The notes under the pieces are model-generated. The model was given only the letters and a program-made list of their open reading frames with translations. It searched no databases and had not been told where the DNA came from. Below are positions 1 through 8,034 of a DNA stretch of 64,000 nt, one piece after another; position 1 is the stretch's first letter; the number at the start of each line of letters is the position of its first letter. Where the stretch lies: assembly GCA_944381615.1 (NCBI GenBank), contig CALWLT010000022.1, forward strand, positions 1 to 64,000, given 5' to 3'. Source of the DNA: an uncultured Lachnospiraceae bacterium (GTDB taxonomy: Bacteria; Bacillota; Clostridia; Lachnospirales; Lachnospiraceae). The translations under genes and the position numbers were made by a program.

Positions 1-160
1 GGATAAACGCTGAAGGCATCTAAGCGTGAAGCCCCCCTCAAGATGAGATATCCCAAACGAAAGGAGTAAGACCCCTTGAAGAGGACGAGGTAGATAGGGC
101 AGAGGTGGAAGTGCAGTAATGTACGGAGCTGACTGCTACTAATCGGTCGAGGGCTTAACC
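1..160 (+). rRNA. 23S ribosomal RNA, 3' end (partial)
   Basis: The window opens inside a 23S rRNA gene. The conserved 3' segment with ACTAATCGGTCGAGGGCTT near 137-156 is the usual last helix of bacterial 23S rRNA, and the mature end is placed at about 160. The rest of the gene lies upstream of the window. No 5S rRNA is recognisable between here and the terminator at 303. Confidence 0.93.
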
Positions 161-302
161 AAAGAAGTTTGGAGAGCGGGACGCAGAGAACGAAAGGTTT
201 TATGAAGAACCGCTCAGACATGCGGAGTAGGGAAACACGGATGATTTTCAATATGTGGTTTTGAGGGTATATGGATTGAAAAGGGAATAAGGATTGTTTA
301 TG

Positions 303-330
303 AGGCTGAAATTCATGTTTCAGCCTTTTT
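303..330 (+). terminator. rRNA operon terminator
   Basis: Perfect 9-bp stem (AGGCTGAAA / TTTCAGCCT) with a 6-nt loop, followed by a T run. It ends the rRNA transcript about 140 nt after the 23S gene. The 161-302 spacer holds nothing else that I recognise. Confidence 0.88.
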
Positions 331-380
331 GTTGAATGCGGAATATGGAAAATAAAAAACGGGGAAAAGGGCAGCGCGAT

Positions 381-1997
381 ATGGAAAAGTGGAGAAGAGA
401 TTTTGCTCTGTGTGTGGAGGATTGGCGTACATACTGGGGAAAATACCGAAGGCTGGCGGTGTGTTTTGGTCTGATTGTCGGAATTGTGTATGGCGGTTAT
501 ATCTGCAGCGGCAGTTTTTTTCTGGACAGCGAGATTATGGCAATCCGGCCGGAATTTATGCGTGATGTGTGGCTGGGTTCTAACCGCTTCGGAATGGTGG
601 CGACCAGCCTGCTGTTTGGCCTGGGCCGGCTGAATCCCTGGCTCTCCAATATACTGATGGGACTGGTTATGTGGGCCTGCGCCCTGTTTCTTTCGTTCTC
701 TTCCTTTTGCTGGACGGGGGGAGAACGCCGCTATCGCTTCTTTTATGGCTATTTCCCGGCGCTGTTTCTGACGGCGCCGGTATTCGTGGAGCAGTATCTG
801 TTTGTTCTTCAGTCTTTTGAAATTTCCGTGGGAATGTTTCTGACGCTGGCGGCGGCGTATTGCAGTGATCGAAGCTGTCGCCGCGGGGGAAACTGGCATA
901 CGCTGGCCGGGCTTTTTTTCCTGGTGTGGGCGCTTGGAACGTATCAGGCGTTTGCCCCCATGTATCTCAGCCTGGCGCTTGCGGCATTCCTACTGCGCTG
1001 TCTCACAGACGGCGGGCTGCGGGTCTTTTCCTACGGGCTGCGGCAGGCGGGCTTTTTTCTTGCGGCCTGTCTGTTATACCTGGCGGCTGCCGTCCTGGTG
1101 CGAGAAGGGAGCGGAGTGCAGTCGGATTATATTGGAAATATGATTCGCTGGAAAACGGACGGGACGGCTGCGGCGCTGGCCGCGATCCAGGATCACGTCT
1201 TACAGATTATGATGGCGGCGCGCGTATTTTTCCGGCCATATTACCTGCCGGCGATGGCGCTCTGTGTGCTGCAGGCGCTGTGCTATGGATGGAAAGAAAA
1301 GGCGGGGAAGGGGTTTGGCTGGTTTGTGTTCGGCGGCGGGCTTCTTCTGCTGTCCCCGTTTTATATGACGTTTCTGACGGGCGGCGTGCAGCCGATCCGC
1401 ACCCAGTTTGCCTATCCGGTCACGGCGGCTCTGTTTCTGGCGCATCTGACGGTCGCCCCCAGACGGGAAGAGGCAAGGGAACGGATAAATGGACAGAAAA
1501 AAGCAGGGCGGGCGGTGTGTATGTTGCCTGTTCTGATGACCGGGGTGTGTCTGTTTTGCGCGGCGCGGCAGGGGAGAGACACGGCGCAGCTGTTTCAGAC
1601 AGCCGGCGAGGCGTACCGCAATGATGTGCTGACGGCAAATCGAATGTATCCGGATATCTGCCGTGCGGCCGGTGCGGTGGATATGAAGGAGTGCAGTGTT
1701 ATTTTTATTGGCGGCCGGGATGCGGGAATCCAGGGACCGGCGCTGTACGGCGAGCTGGCGGGAAAATCGTTTTTTGGCGCGGAAGCGCATGTTCCCGGCG
1801 GGGTTTCTTCCAGACTGGGCGGACTGTTTCCGATTCTTGGCATGGATCTGAAAGTGGAGCCGGAGAATGTGGACGCTTATTTCCAGGCGGTCGAGTATAT
1901 GAAGGACGCGCCGGACTGGCCGGCCGAGGGCAGCATCCGGAAGATGGGCGGCACGGTCGTGGTGCGGCTTTCCGGCGATGTATCGCAGGGATCCTGA
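381..1997 (+). CDS. polytopic membrane protein, GtrII-type glucosyltransferase-like
   Basis: A protein of about 538 residues made mostly of hydrophobic helices (about ten predicted by eye) with a soluble C-terminal tail of about 110 residues. The early region with an acidic DSE, then a tryptophan and a SNRFGM segment, resembles the GtrII/DUF6056-type glucosyltransferase fold, which uses a polyprenyl-linked sugar to modify surface glycans. Start 381 is chosen because GGGGAAAAGG lies about 10 nt upstream; ATG at 336 or 345 in the same frame lacks a ribosome site. It stands alone between the rRNA terminator and the MoxR operon. The family call is tentative. Confidence 0.55.
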   Translation: MEKWRRDFALCVEDWRTYWGKYRRLAVCFGLIVGIVYGGYICSGSFFLDSEIMAIRPEFMRDVWLGSNRFGMVATSLLFGLGRLNPWLSNILMGLVMWACALFLSFSSFCWTGGERRYRFFYGYFPALFLTAPVFVEQYLFVLQSFEISVGMFLTLAAAYCSDRSCRRGGNWHTLAGLFFLVWALGTYQAFAPMYLSLALAAFLLRCLTDGGLRVFSYGLRQAGFFLAACLLYLAAAVLVREGSGVQSDYIGNMIRWKTDGTAAALAAIQDHVLQIMMAARVFFRPYYLPAMALCVLQALCYGWKEKAGKGFGWFVFGGGLLLLSPFYMTFLTGGVQPIRTQFAYPVTAALFLAHLTVAPRREEARERINGQKKAGRAVCMLPVLMTGVCLFCAARQGRDTAQLFQTAGEAYRNDVLTANRMYPDICRAAGAVDMKECSVIFIGGRDAGIQGPALYGELAGKSFFGAEAHVPGGVSSRLGGLFPILGMDLKVEPENVDAYFQAVEYMKDAPDWPAEGSIRKMGGTVVVRLSGDVSQGS

Positions 1998-2056
1998 CGG
2001 ATTGGAGAATAAGCGGGGAATAGAATTGGATTGCAGGGCGGGAAATGCGGCTCGGA

Positions 2057-2124
2057 CAGAGAATGACAAAATACAGTTCAGGCAGAGAATGACGAAATTC
2101 AGCTCAGGCAGAGAATGATGAAAG
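2057..2124 (+). repeat. 26-bp tandem repeat, 2.6 copies
   Basis: Units start at 2057, 2083 and 2109, each beginning CAGAGAATGA and ending TTCAGG or CTCAGG. It lies in the 364-nt gap after the membrane protein gene. No coding frame of note. Confidence 0.75.
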
Positions 2125-2231
2125 ATTTTCTTGCCCGGAACAGAAAATTTCATGTAAGATAGAGGGAAAAGGGATCGCTTCTCCTGCCGGAGAGACGGCG
2201 GGGAGAAAACGGGATAATCAGAAAGAAAAAC

Positions 2232-2340
2232 AGGATTCTCAGGGAAAGAAACAGGACAATCAAAAAGAAACAGGACAATCAGAAAGAAACGGGACAACTC
2301 AGAAAGAAACGGGACAACCAGAAAAAGCGGGACAAAAAAG
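2232..2340 (+). repeat. 19-20-bp tandem repeat before moxR
   Basis: About five degenerate units built on GGACAATCAGAAAGAAAC, starting near 2232, 2253, 2272, 2291 and 2311. Purine-rich on the + strand and directly upstream of the moxR ribosome site. No function is evident. Confidence 0.75.
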
Positions 2341-2361
2341 ACGGAAGATGGGAGACAAGCG

Positions 2362-3324
2362 ATGAAAACGGTAGCCGATTATGCGAATCGTCTGATGGAA
2401 GAGACGGAAAAAATTATTGTGGGAAAGCGCGATCAGATTGAACTGATTCTGGCGGCGGTGCTGACGGGCGGCCATGTGCTGTTAAACGATTTGCCGGGAA
2501 GCGGAAAGACAACGATGGTCAAGACGCTGTCGCTGGCTCTGGGCTGCCGTTTTCGGCGGATTCAGTTTACGCCGGATCTGCTGCCGTCCGATATCGTGGG
2601 GATGACGGTATTTAACCAGAAAACGCTGGAATTTGAACTGGTAAAAGGACCGATTCATACGAATATCCTGCTGGCGGACGAGATTAACCGGGCGATTCCG
2701 AGAACGCAGTCGGCGCTCCTGGAGGCGATGGAGGAGGGACAGACGACGATCGACGGCACGACGCTTTCTCTGCCGCAGCCGTTTCTGGTAATGGCGACGC
2801 AGAATCCGGTGGAGCGGGAGAGCACGTTTATGCTGCCGGCCGCGCAGATGGATCGCTTTTTTATCTGTCTGTCGCTCGGCTATCCGAACGAAGAGGAGGA
2901 GATGGAGATTCTCAGAAATCTCGGGACGCGCATCCCGTTTGAGACGGTCGGGGCTGTTGCGGACCCGCAGACGCTTCTGGATCTGCGCGCGGAAATTGCC
3001 GGGGTGCAGGTCTCGGAGCCCTGCAGCCGCTACATTGTGGAGCTGGTGCAGAAAACGCGCTCGCATCCGCTGATCCGCCAGGGCGCCAGTCCGAGAGCGT
3101 CGCGCAGCCTGTATCAGGGAGGCAAGACGTACGCGGCCATGCAGGGGCGCGATTATGTGCGTCCGGAGGACATCCGCCGCCTGTGGGAACCGGTCATGTC
3201 GCACCGGATTGTGCTGACCTCGGACGCCCGGTTCCAGAAGAAGACGGAGGCGGAGATTCTGGCAGAGATCCTGGAGGAAACGGAGGCGCCGCCGCGAAAG
3301 AAGGAGCTGTTCCATGGAAACTGA
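2362..3324 (+). CDS. MoxR family AAA+ ATPase
   Basis: A 320-residue AAA+ ATPase of the MoxR group, chaperone-like proteins thought to help insert cofactors or mature partner proteins. Walker A is GSGKTT at residues 46-51, Walker B is LLADEIN with D106/E107, and the ATQNP sensor segment follows near residue 150. Length is normal for the family. GGGAG lies 8 nt before the ATG. It overlaps the DUF58 gene by 11 nt, the usual MoxR-DUF58 pairing, so the two are surely co-translated. Confidence 0.93.
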   Translation: MKTVADYANRLMEETEKIIVGKRDQIELILAAVLTGGHVLLNDLPGSGKTTMVKTLSLALGCRFRRIQFTPDLLPSDIVGMTVFNQKTLEFELVKGPIHTNILLADEINRAIPRTQSALLEAMEEGQTTIDGTTLSLPQPFLVMATQNPVERESTFMLPAAQMDRFFICLSLGYPNEEEEMEILRNLGTRIPFETVGAVADPQTLLDLRAEIAGVQVSEPCSRYIVELVQKTRSHPLIRQGASPRASRSLYQGGKTYAAMQGRDYVRPEDIRRLWEPVMSHRIVLTSDARFQKKTEAEILAEILEETEAPPRKKELFHGN

Positions 3325-4642
3325 GAAAAAGACGGAACAGGCGCGCCCGCTTCGCAGCGCGAACAGCATCCTGACCGGAATCCCGGGTCTTCTGGCGCTT
3401 CTGGCCGGCTTCCTGGCGGCCAATTATCTGGGGGCCAAAACGGTGGGAGCGTTTCTTCTCCTGTTTTTTCTCCTCTGCCTGGCGTCGGCCTGCTGGAGCC
3501 GCGGCGTCTGCCGGCGGATTGCGCTGACCGCGCGCGCCAAAACAGAGGCCTGTTATGCGGGACAGACGTTCTTTCTGGAGCTGGGCGTGCGAAATCACAG
3601 CTTTTTTCCGCTGGTCTGGCTGGACGTGCTGCTCCCGGCGGGAAGGCGGGAGCTGATCCGGCGCGCGGAAGATGAATTTTGCCAGTGGTTTTATATCCCG
3701 GGACGGGATCAGCCCCGCACGGGACTTCGCCAGCGGTTTGTCTGGCTTTTGTGGCACCAGGAGATTCGCTGGGATGAAAAGATGGTCGCTGTCCGGCGGG
3801 GCTGCCTTCGGATTCGGCGGGCGGTACTGCAGGCGGGGGACGGATTCGGGCTTTCGGCCTGCGTCAGCTGGCGGGAGCTGGAACCGCCGATCTGCGTTTA
3901 TATTTATCCGACGCCGGTGCCGGTGCGGATGGAACGGTTTTTGCGGATCACGCAGGAGGCGGTGGCCCGCAGCCGCGGGACGACGGAGGATGTCACGCTG
4001 CTGAAGGGGAGCCGCGCGTATGAGCCCGGCGATCCGGCCCGGCGGATTAACTGGAGGCTTCTTGCATCCAGTGGCCGCCTGTCGGTCAACGTCTATGAGA
4101 CCGTGCAGCCGGGGTGCGCGGCCTTTGTCCTTGATCTGGAGAGCTTTCGCCGGATCCGGGAGGGGAGCGGCAGCCAGCAGACGCGGGAGGTCTTTCTGAT
4201 GGACGGCGTCCTGGAGGATATGATTTCGCTGATTGCTTCCTGCATGGAAGAATTTGCGCGGCGCGCGATCCCGGTTGCGCTGCTGATCCCGGCCTATGAT
4301 ACGGTAAAACAGACGCTCTGCCTGCCGTTTGAGGACGGGGCGGGGCTCCGGCCGTGCCTGGAGGCGCTGTCCGAGATCCGCTACCGCGCGCAGGATACGC
4401 ACATCGGCGAGGAGGAGCTGTGGCGGCTTGGCCGGATTGCCACCAGTCTTTTTTTCTGCGTGGGAACGGATGAGAAAAACGGGCTGGAGGAGACGGCGGC
4501 GCAGCTGGGCGCCGGGCGTGTTACGTTTGTAGCGGGCCGCAGGAAGAGCGGAGGATTCGGGGAAATTCCCTGCATGTATCTGGATGAGGCCTGCCCGGCC
4601 ATGCGGGAGAGGGGAGAAAAGGAAGATGAGCGGGTTTCGTGA
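3314..4642 (+). CDS. DUF58 domain-containing protein
   Basis: A 442-residue protein with two membrane helices at about residues 19-58 and the DUF58 signature near residues 232-248 (KGSRAYEPGDPARRINWR). DUF58 proteins have a vWA-like fold and are the standard partner of MoxR ATPases. AAGGAG lies 8 nt before the ATG, inside the end of moxR. The next gene begins before this one stops (overlap 17 nt), so the three form one operon. The role is unknown; work on related clusters suggests envelope functions. Confidence 0.9.
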   Translation: METEKKTEQARPLRSANSILTGIPGLLALLAGFLAANYLGAKTVGAFLLLFFLLCLASACWSRGVCRRIALTARAKTEACYAGQTFFLELGVRNHSFFPLVWLDVLLPAGRRELIRRAEDEFCQWFYIPGRDQPRTGLRQRFVWLLWHQEIRWDEKMVAVRRGCLRIRRAVLQAGDGFGLSACVSWRELEPPICVYIYPTPVPVRMERFLRITQEAVARSRGTTEDVTLLKGSRAYEPGDPARRINWRLLASSGRLSVNVYETVQPGCAAFVLDLESFRRIREGSGSQQTREVFLMDGVLEDMISLIASCMEEFARRAIPVALLIPAYDTVKQTLCLPFEDGAGLRPCLEALSEIRYRAQDTHIGEEELWRLGRIATSLFFCVGTDEKNGLEETAAQLGAGRVTFVAGRRKSGGFGEIPCMYLDEACPAMRERGEKEDERVS

Positions 4643-5969
4643 TTTTCTTCGTGCCATGAGCCTTCTGCTGGGAGACATGGCGTTTGCGGGGCTGTTGTAC
4701 GGCCTTTATCCGATCGGCGCCGGAGGCGTGACCATAACGCTGCCGTTTCTCTTCTGGGCGGGGCTTCTGGCGGTGCAGATGACAGGAAGCCTGCTTTTTC
4801 TGTGGCGCGGCGTTCCGGCAGTCTGGTACGTCCTGTTTTCTCTGGCGGCCGTGGTGCTTACGGCCGTCCTGACGGCGCCCCGCGCCTTCAGCAGTGCGCC
4901 GGAGGTTTCTGCTTACGGTCTGACGGCGTTTCTGGCCGGCCTGACGGCGGTACACGGGGCGCTTCTGGCGGCGTTTCCGGCGGGGGCCAACTGGAACCTG
5001 CGCTATGCGGACTGCCTGGTCCTTTCTGTGGCGGCGTTTCTGGCTTTGTTTGCCCTGGCAGAGCGGGAACCGCAGGCGGACTGTCTGCTCCTTTCCGGCG
5101 CAGCGCTGTTTCTGAATCTGTTTTCTGTCACGCAGATTCGCACCGGGACGGAGGAGGGAACGGTAATCCGGGGCGCGGGAGCCGGCGGCCGCCTGGCGCT
5201 TCTGTGCCTGGCGCTTCTGGTATTTCTGGCGGCGGCAGTGATCGGCGGAGTGGCTTCGGGCCAGGTTCACAGCCTGACGGACGCGCTTTTGGCTGTGCTC
5301 TCGGCCGTCTGGCGCGTGCTGGAAATTGGGCTGACCGCGTTTGCCACGGTAATCGGCTATCTCATCTTGTTTTTTGCATGGCTCTGTCCGGCGACGCACG
5401 GGGCGGTCAATGAGAAGGTCAGTATGGCGGCGCAGGAGATGAGCGTGGAGCTGGGCGGGACGGGATCGGGGATCCCGTTCTGGGCGGTAGTGGGAATCGG
5501 CGTCGGACTGATGCTGGCCGGCCTGATTTTTTTCCTCTGGCAGTGCCGGGGGATCCGCCTGGGAACCAGGCGCCGGCGCGGCGCGCGCCTGAAAGCCGTG
5601 AGGAAAAGCCGTCTGAGAGAGGCGCTTCTGGCGCTGGCAGGGCGGATCGGCGGTGCGCTGCGTTTTGAATGGGAATACCGCAGAAATTATAACACGGCGG
5701 CGGGGCTGCTCGTATTTGCCGAGCGCTGCGGAAGGAAAAGGCGGCTGCCGCGGCAGAGAAAAGAGACGGGGCGGGAGTATCTTCTCCGCCTGGCCGGCTG
5801 CGGAGGCGGGGCGGATCTGGAAGAGCTGGCAGCGCTGCTGGAACTTCGCTTTTATGCCGGCTCGGAAAAGGAACCGGAACGGGAGCTGTGCCGCCGTGTG
5901 CGGCGCGGTTTGAGAGAGGGACTTTCTGCGCCGCCGGCACCGGAAAAGAAGAATGAGGCGGCCGGCTGA
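4626..5969 (+). CDS. multi-pass membrane protein of MoxR/DUF58 operon
   Basis: A 447-residue protein with about nine hydrophobic helices, then a basic C-terminal cytoplasmic domain. The C-terminal part with RETGREYLLRLA and LLELRFYAG resembles the DUF4129-type domain usually found at the end of the transglutaminase-like partner in MoxR/DUF58 operons. I see no transglutaminase Cys-His-Asp triad, so this may be a transglutaminase-less version. The start is set at 4626, where GGGAGAAAAGGA precedes the ATG; an upstream in-frame ATG at 4584 lies deep within the previous gene. Confidence 0.7.
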   Translation: MSGFRDFLRAMSLLLGDMAFAGLLYGLYPIGAGGVTITLPFLFWAGLLAVQMTGSLLFLWRGVPAVWYVLFSLAAVVLTAVLTAPRAFSSAPEVSAYGLTAFLAGLTAVHGALLAAFPAGANWNLRYADCLVLSVAAFLALFALAEREPQADCLLLSGAALFLNLFSVTQIRTGTEEGTVIRGAGAGGRLALLCLALLVFLAAAVIGGVASGQVHSLTDALLAVLSAVWRVLEIGLTAFATVIGYLILFFAWLCPATHGAVNEKVSMAAQEMSVELGGTGSGIPFWAVVGIGVGLMLAGLIFFLWQCRGIRLGTRRRRGARLKAVRKSRLREALLALAGRIGGALRFEWEYRRNYNTAAGLLVFAERCGRKRRLPRQRKETGREYLLRLAGCGGGADLEELAALLELRFYAGSEKEPERELCRRVRRGLREGLSAPPAPEKKNEAAG

Positions 5970-6080
5970 AAAGCGGCCGGTTGAAAAACGGCCGGACGGG
6001 AAGCGGCCAAAAAACGGCCAGACGGGAAGCGGCCAAAAACTGGCCGGACGGGAAGCGGCCAAAAAGCGGCCGGATAAGGG
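5958..6080 (+). repeat. 26-bp tandem repeat at end of the MoxR operon
   Basis: Starts with two 15-bp units (CGGCCGGCTGAAAAG and CGGCCGGTTGAAAAA), the first covering the stop codon of the upstream gene. Three 26-bp units follow at 5989, 6015 and 6041 with core CGGCCGGACGGGAAG plus CGGCCAAAAA, and a partial unit at 6067. The end of the gene appears to have been copied outwards. Confidence 0.85.
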
Positions 6081-6154
6081 CGGAAATGATTGGAAGCGCA
6101 GATTTTCCCGTGAAGTTCCGGATCATTTTTCTCGTGAAGTTCTGGATAAAAAAC

Positions 6155-6183
6155 TTGACAGTGCGGCGGGAATCGGGTATACT
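6155..6183 (+). promoter_or_regulatory. promoter of tRNA-Asn
   Basis: TTGACA, a 17-nt spacer, then TATACT, ending 21 nt before the tRNA. Confidence 0.85.
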
Positions 6184-6204
6184 TTATTCTGTTGTTAAAG
6201 AAAT

Positions 6205-6277
6205 TCCTCGATAGCTCAGTCGGTAGAGCACGCGGCTGTTAACCGCGCTGTCGTAGGTTCGAGTCCTACTCGGGGAG
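6205..6277 (+). tRNA. tRNA-Asn (GTT)
   Basis: Full cloverleaf of 73 nt. The acceptor arms TCCTCGA and TCGGGGA pair with one wobble, and the anticodon loop CTGTTAA reads GTT. No CCA is encoded. Confidence 0.96.
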
Positions 6278-6279
6278 CG

Positions 6280-6313
6280 AAACCGGATTTGCGGAATGCG
6301 GATCCGGTTTTTT
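6280..6313 (+). terminator. terminator after tRNA-Asn
   Basis: AAACCGGAT pairs with ATCCGGTTT across a 13-nt loop and leads into a T run. Confidence 0.85.
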
Positions 6314-6320
6314 ATGCCTT

Positions 6321-6368
6321 CGGCGAAGAGAAACGGGACGTGAACGGCGAAGAGATGCGGGACGTGAA
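6321..6368 (+). repeat. 24-bp direct repeat, two copies
   Basis: Two adjacent copies at 6321 and 6345 (CGGCGAAGAGA...GGGACGTGAA), differing at two positions. They lie between the tRNA-Asn terminator and the next tRNA promoter. Confidence 0.8.
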
Positions 6369-6374
6369 AATCCG

Positions 6375-6403
6375 TTGACAGGTTCTGCAAATTGTGCTAA
6401 GAT
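6375..6403 (+). promoter_or_regulatory. promoter of tRNA-Met and tRNA-Asp
   Basis: TTGACA, 17-nt spacer, TAAGAT. No separate promoter is seen before tRNA-Asp, so the two are probably co-transcribed. Confidence 0.8.
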
Positions 6404-6459
6404 AGTTCATGCAGCAGTCGGCGGGTTACAGGTTCGTATCCGGCTATCAGCGCAAGTAT

Positions 6460-6533
6460 GGACCTTTAGCTCAGTTGGTTAGAGCAACCGGCTCATAACC
6501 GGTCGGTCCTGGGTTCGAGTCCCCGAAGGTCCA
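6460..6533 (+). tRNA. tRNA-Met (CAT), elongator type
   Basis: A 74-nt cloverleaf. Acceptor arms GGACCTT and AAGGTCC pair perfectly; the anticodon loop CTCATAA reads CAT. The body matches elongator tRNA-Met of Firmicutes rather than the initiator; Ile2 (lysidine) cannot be fully excluded. The T stem has an odd T:C mismatch (CTGGG against CCCCG). Confidence 0.9.
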
Positions 6534-6578
6534 CTCTTTCCGATTTCCGGGGAGAACAGTTTTGTCAATTTCATATCC

Positions 6579-6652
6579 GGCCCGGTGGCTCAGCTGGTTA
6601 GAGCGCCGCCCTGTCACGGCGGAGGTCGTGGGTTCGAACCCCATCCGGGTCG
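6579..6652 (+). tRNA. tRNA-Asp (GTC)
   Basis: A 74-nt cloverleaf. Acceptor arms GGCCCGG and CCGGGTC pair with one G:U; the anticodon loop CTGTCAC reads GTC. Confidence 0.96.
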
Positions 6653-6684
6653 CTTTTCTTTGACAAAATTTTTTGCGGATTTTA

Positions 6685-6713
6685 TTGACAATCCGGGGAG
6701 AGAGAGCTATAAT
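6685..6713 (+). promoter_or_regulatory. promoter of tRNA-Arg
   Basis: Consensus TTGACA, 17-nt spacer, TATAAT, 42 nt before the tRNA. Confidence 0.85.
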
Positions 6714-6755
6714 ATCTTTCGTTGCGGATGAATCCGCAGAATCTGAATTGAATAT

Positions 6756-6829
6756 GTGCGTGTAGCTCAGCTGGATAGAGCACTTGGCTACGGACCAAGG
6801 TGTCGGGAGTTCGAATCTTCTCACGCACG
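6756..6829 (+). tRNA. tRNA-Arg (ACG)
   Basis: A 74-nt cloverleaf. Acceptor arms GTGCGTG and CACGCAC pair; the anticodon loop CTACGGA reads ACG, presumably edited to ICG. Confidence 0.96.
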
Positions 6830-6856
6830 CGACAGTGTCCCGCAGGGACAGGAGAG

Positions 6857-6881
6857 AGCGCCTCAGAGGAGGCGCTTTTTT
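6857..6881 (+). terminator. terminator after tRNA-Arg
   Basis: AGCGCCTC and GAGGCGCT form an 8-bp stem with a 4-nt loop, followed by six T. Confidence 0.9.
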
Positions 6882-6965
6882 CATTGCAAAAACGTTCCGC
6901 TTCCCGCGCGGCGCGCACGCCGCTTTAACCGGAAATTGCGCACGCCGCTTTAGCCGGAAACAAAA

Positions 6966-6994
6966 TTGACTTTTCCGGCGCGGGCCGATATAAT
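6966..6994 (+). promoter_or_regulatory. strong consensus promoter
   Basis: TTGACT, 17-nt spacer, TATAAT. It drives the 28-residue peptide gene and probably the barstar-like and YgjP-like genes after it. Confidence 0.85.
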
Positions 6995-7018
6995 AAAATG
7001 GCTGCAAGGAGGATACAG

Positions 7019-7105
7019 ATGACAACAGGGTTTTTGGAAAAAATCGGTACGGCGGTAAAATGGCTGCTTCCGGTGCTGGCGGCCGTCGTTTTGCTGTACA
7101 GTTAA
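7019..7105 (+). CDS. 28-residue membrane peptide
   Basis: A short open frame with a perfect AAGGAGG 7 nt before its ATG and a consensus promoter 25 nt further up. It encodes 28 residues: a short polar start with E7 and K8, then a single hydrophobic helix (WLLPVLAAVVLLYS) that runs to the C-terminus. It precedes the barstar-like gene by 24 nt, so they share a transcript. The expression signals are far too good for chance. The function is unknown; a small membrane regulator or a toxin-like peptide are possible, with nothing in the sequence to decide. Confidence 0.6.
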   Translation: MTTGFLEKIGTAVKWLLPVLAAVVLLYS

Positions 7106-7129
7106 TTTGTGATAAGGAGGCGTGTGCGG

Positions 7130-7447
7130 ATGAAGCTGATCAGCCTGGATATGAATGAGGAGAGAACAGAGAAAGAGATCGTGGCGTTCTTAAAAAGCGA
7201 GGTCGGATTCGGCGGCGTGGGAGCCGACGATCTGGACGCGCTCTGCGAGATTCTCTCGTCGAAAATAGAGGACAACTATTGCGTGGAATTTACCGGCTGC
7301 CGGGAGTCAGGCGGCGCGATGGCGCAGCTTTCCGAGGAGCTGTGGCAGGTTTTGGAGTCTGCTGCGCAGACGATCGATGAGAGAGAAGGGAAGCGCTATG
7401 CCGTATTTGCAGATACGAGATCCGTGGAATCCATCCGCGGCTGGTAG
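7130..7447 (+). CDS. barstar-like protein
   Basis: A 105-residue acidic protein. The stretch FLKSEVGFGGVGADDLDALCEIL follows the barstar pattern (helix, glycine turn, LDAL, D/E), the surface by which barstar blocks barnase-type ribonucleases in the cytoplasm. The length fits the family. Start 7130 is preceded by AAGGAGG at 10 nt; a GTG at 7109 would put that site inside the gene. No barnase-like nuclease is encoded nearby, so any partner is elsewhere or the protein has another role. It overlaps the next gene by 50 nt. Confidence 0.55.
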   Translation: MKLISLDMNEERTEKEIVAFLKSEVGFGGVGADDLDALCEILSSKIEDNYCVEFTGCRESGGAMAQLSEELWQVLESAAQTIDEREGKRYAVFADTRSVESIRGW

Positions 7448-7982
7448 GCAGCTGAAGCTTCCCTGCGAGATTGTGCGCTCGGAGAAAAGAAATACGCTGG
7501 CGGTGCAGATTACGACCGACGGGCGCGTGGTTCTCCGGATTCCGGCGCGCGTTTCCACGCGGGAGGCGCTGGCGTTCGCCGCCCGCCACGAGGCATGGAT
7601 CGGGACGCATTACAGGAAGGCTGCAGAGCGGCAGGAAAACCGGATCGAGTACAGCGCGCAGGAGATTCGCGCGTATACCGAGAAGCTGCGCCCGGCGCTG
7701 AAACGCCGGGTCGATTTTTATGCCGGGCACATGGGCGTTACCTACGGGCGGATCTCGATCCGCAACCAGAAAACGCGGTGGGGAAGCTGCAGCGGGGCCG
7801 GGAATCTGAATTTTAACTGGCGGCTGGCGCTTCTGGATGCGGAGCTGGCAGATTATGTGATTGTCCACGAGCTGGCCCACCGGCTGGAGATGAATCATTC
7901 GCCGCGTTTCTGGGCGCAGGTAAAGCGGGTGCTTCCGGATTATCAGAGCCGCCGCCGGCGGCTGAAGGAAATTCCCCTCTGA
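7398..7982 (+). CDS. YgjP-like (DUF45) zinc metallopeptidase
   Basis: A 194-residue protein of the YgjP/DUF45 family, now grouped with M48-like metallopeptidases. It has the RWGSC motif at residues 127-131, the zinc site HELAH at 157-161 and a third ligand candidate at H167, in the usual order at the C-terminal end. The start at 7398 has GAGAGAAGGG about 8 nt upstream and lies inside the barstar-like gene. Physiological substrates of this family are not known. Confidence 0.88.
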   Translation: MPYLQIRDPWNPSAAGRQLKLPCEIVRSEKRNTLAVQITTDGRVVLRIPARVSTREALAFAARHEAWIGTHYRKAAERQENRIEYSAQEIRAYTEKLRPALKRRVDFYAGHMGVTYGRISIRNQKTRWGSCSGAGNLNFNWRLALLDAELADYVIVHELAHRLEMNHSPRFWAQVKRVLPDYQSRRRRLKEIPL

Positions 7983-8034
7983 GGGAGCAAAAACCGGCGC
8001 AGAGGCGCGCGGCAGGAAAAGGGGGGAAAACGTC

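Noticed and set aside
1200..2297. Long minus-strand open frame (365 codons) opposite the membrane protein gene
   Set aside because: Shadow of a GC-rich gene: no ribosome site and Arg/His/Pro-rich translation without any motif.
3194..6062. Two long minus-strand frames (494 and 513 codons) over the MoxR operon
   Set aside because: They mirror the DUF58 and membrane protein genes, have no start signals and a composition typical of antisense GC-rich DNA.
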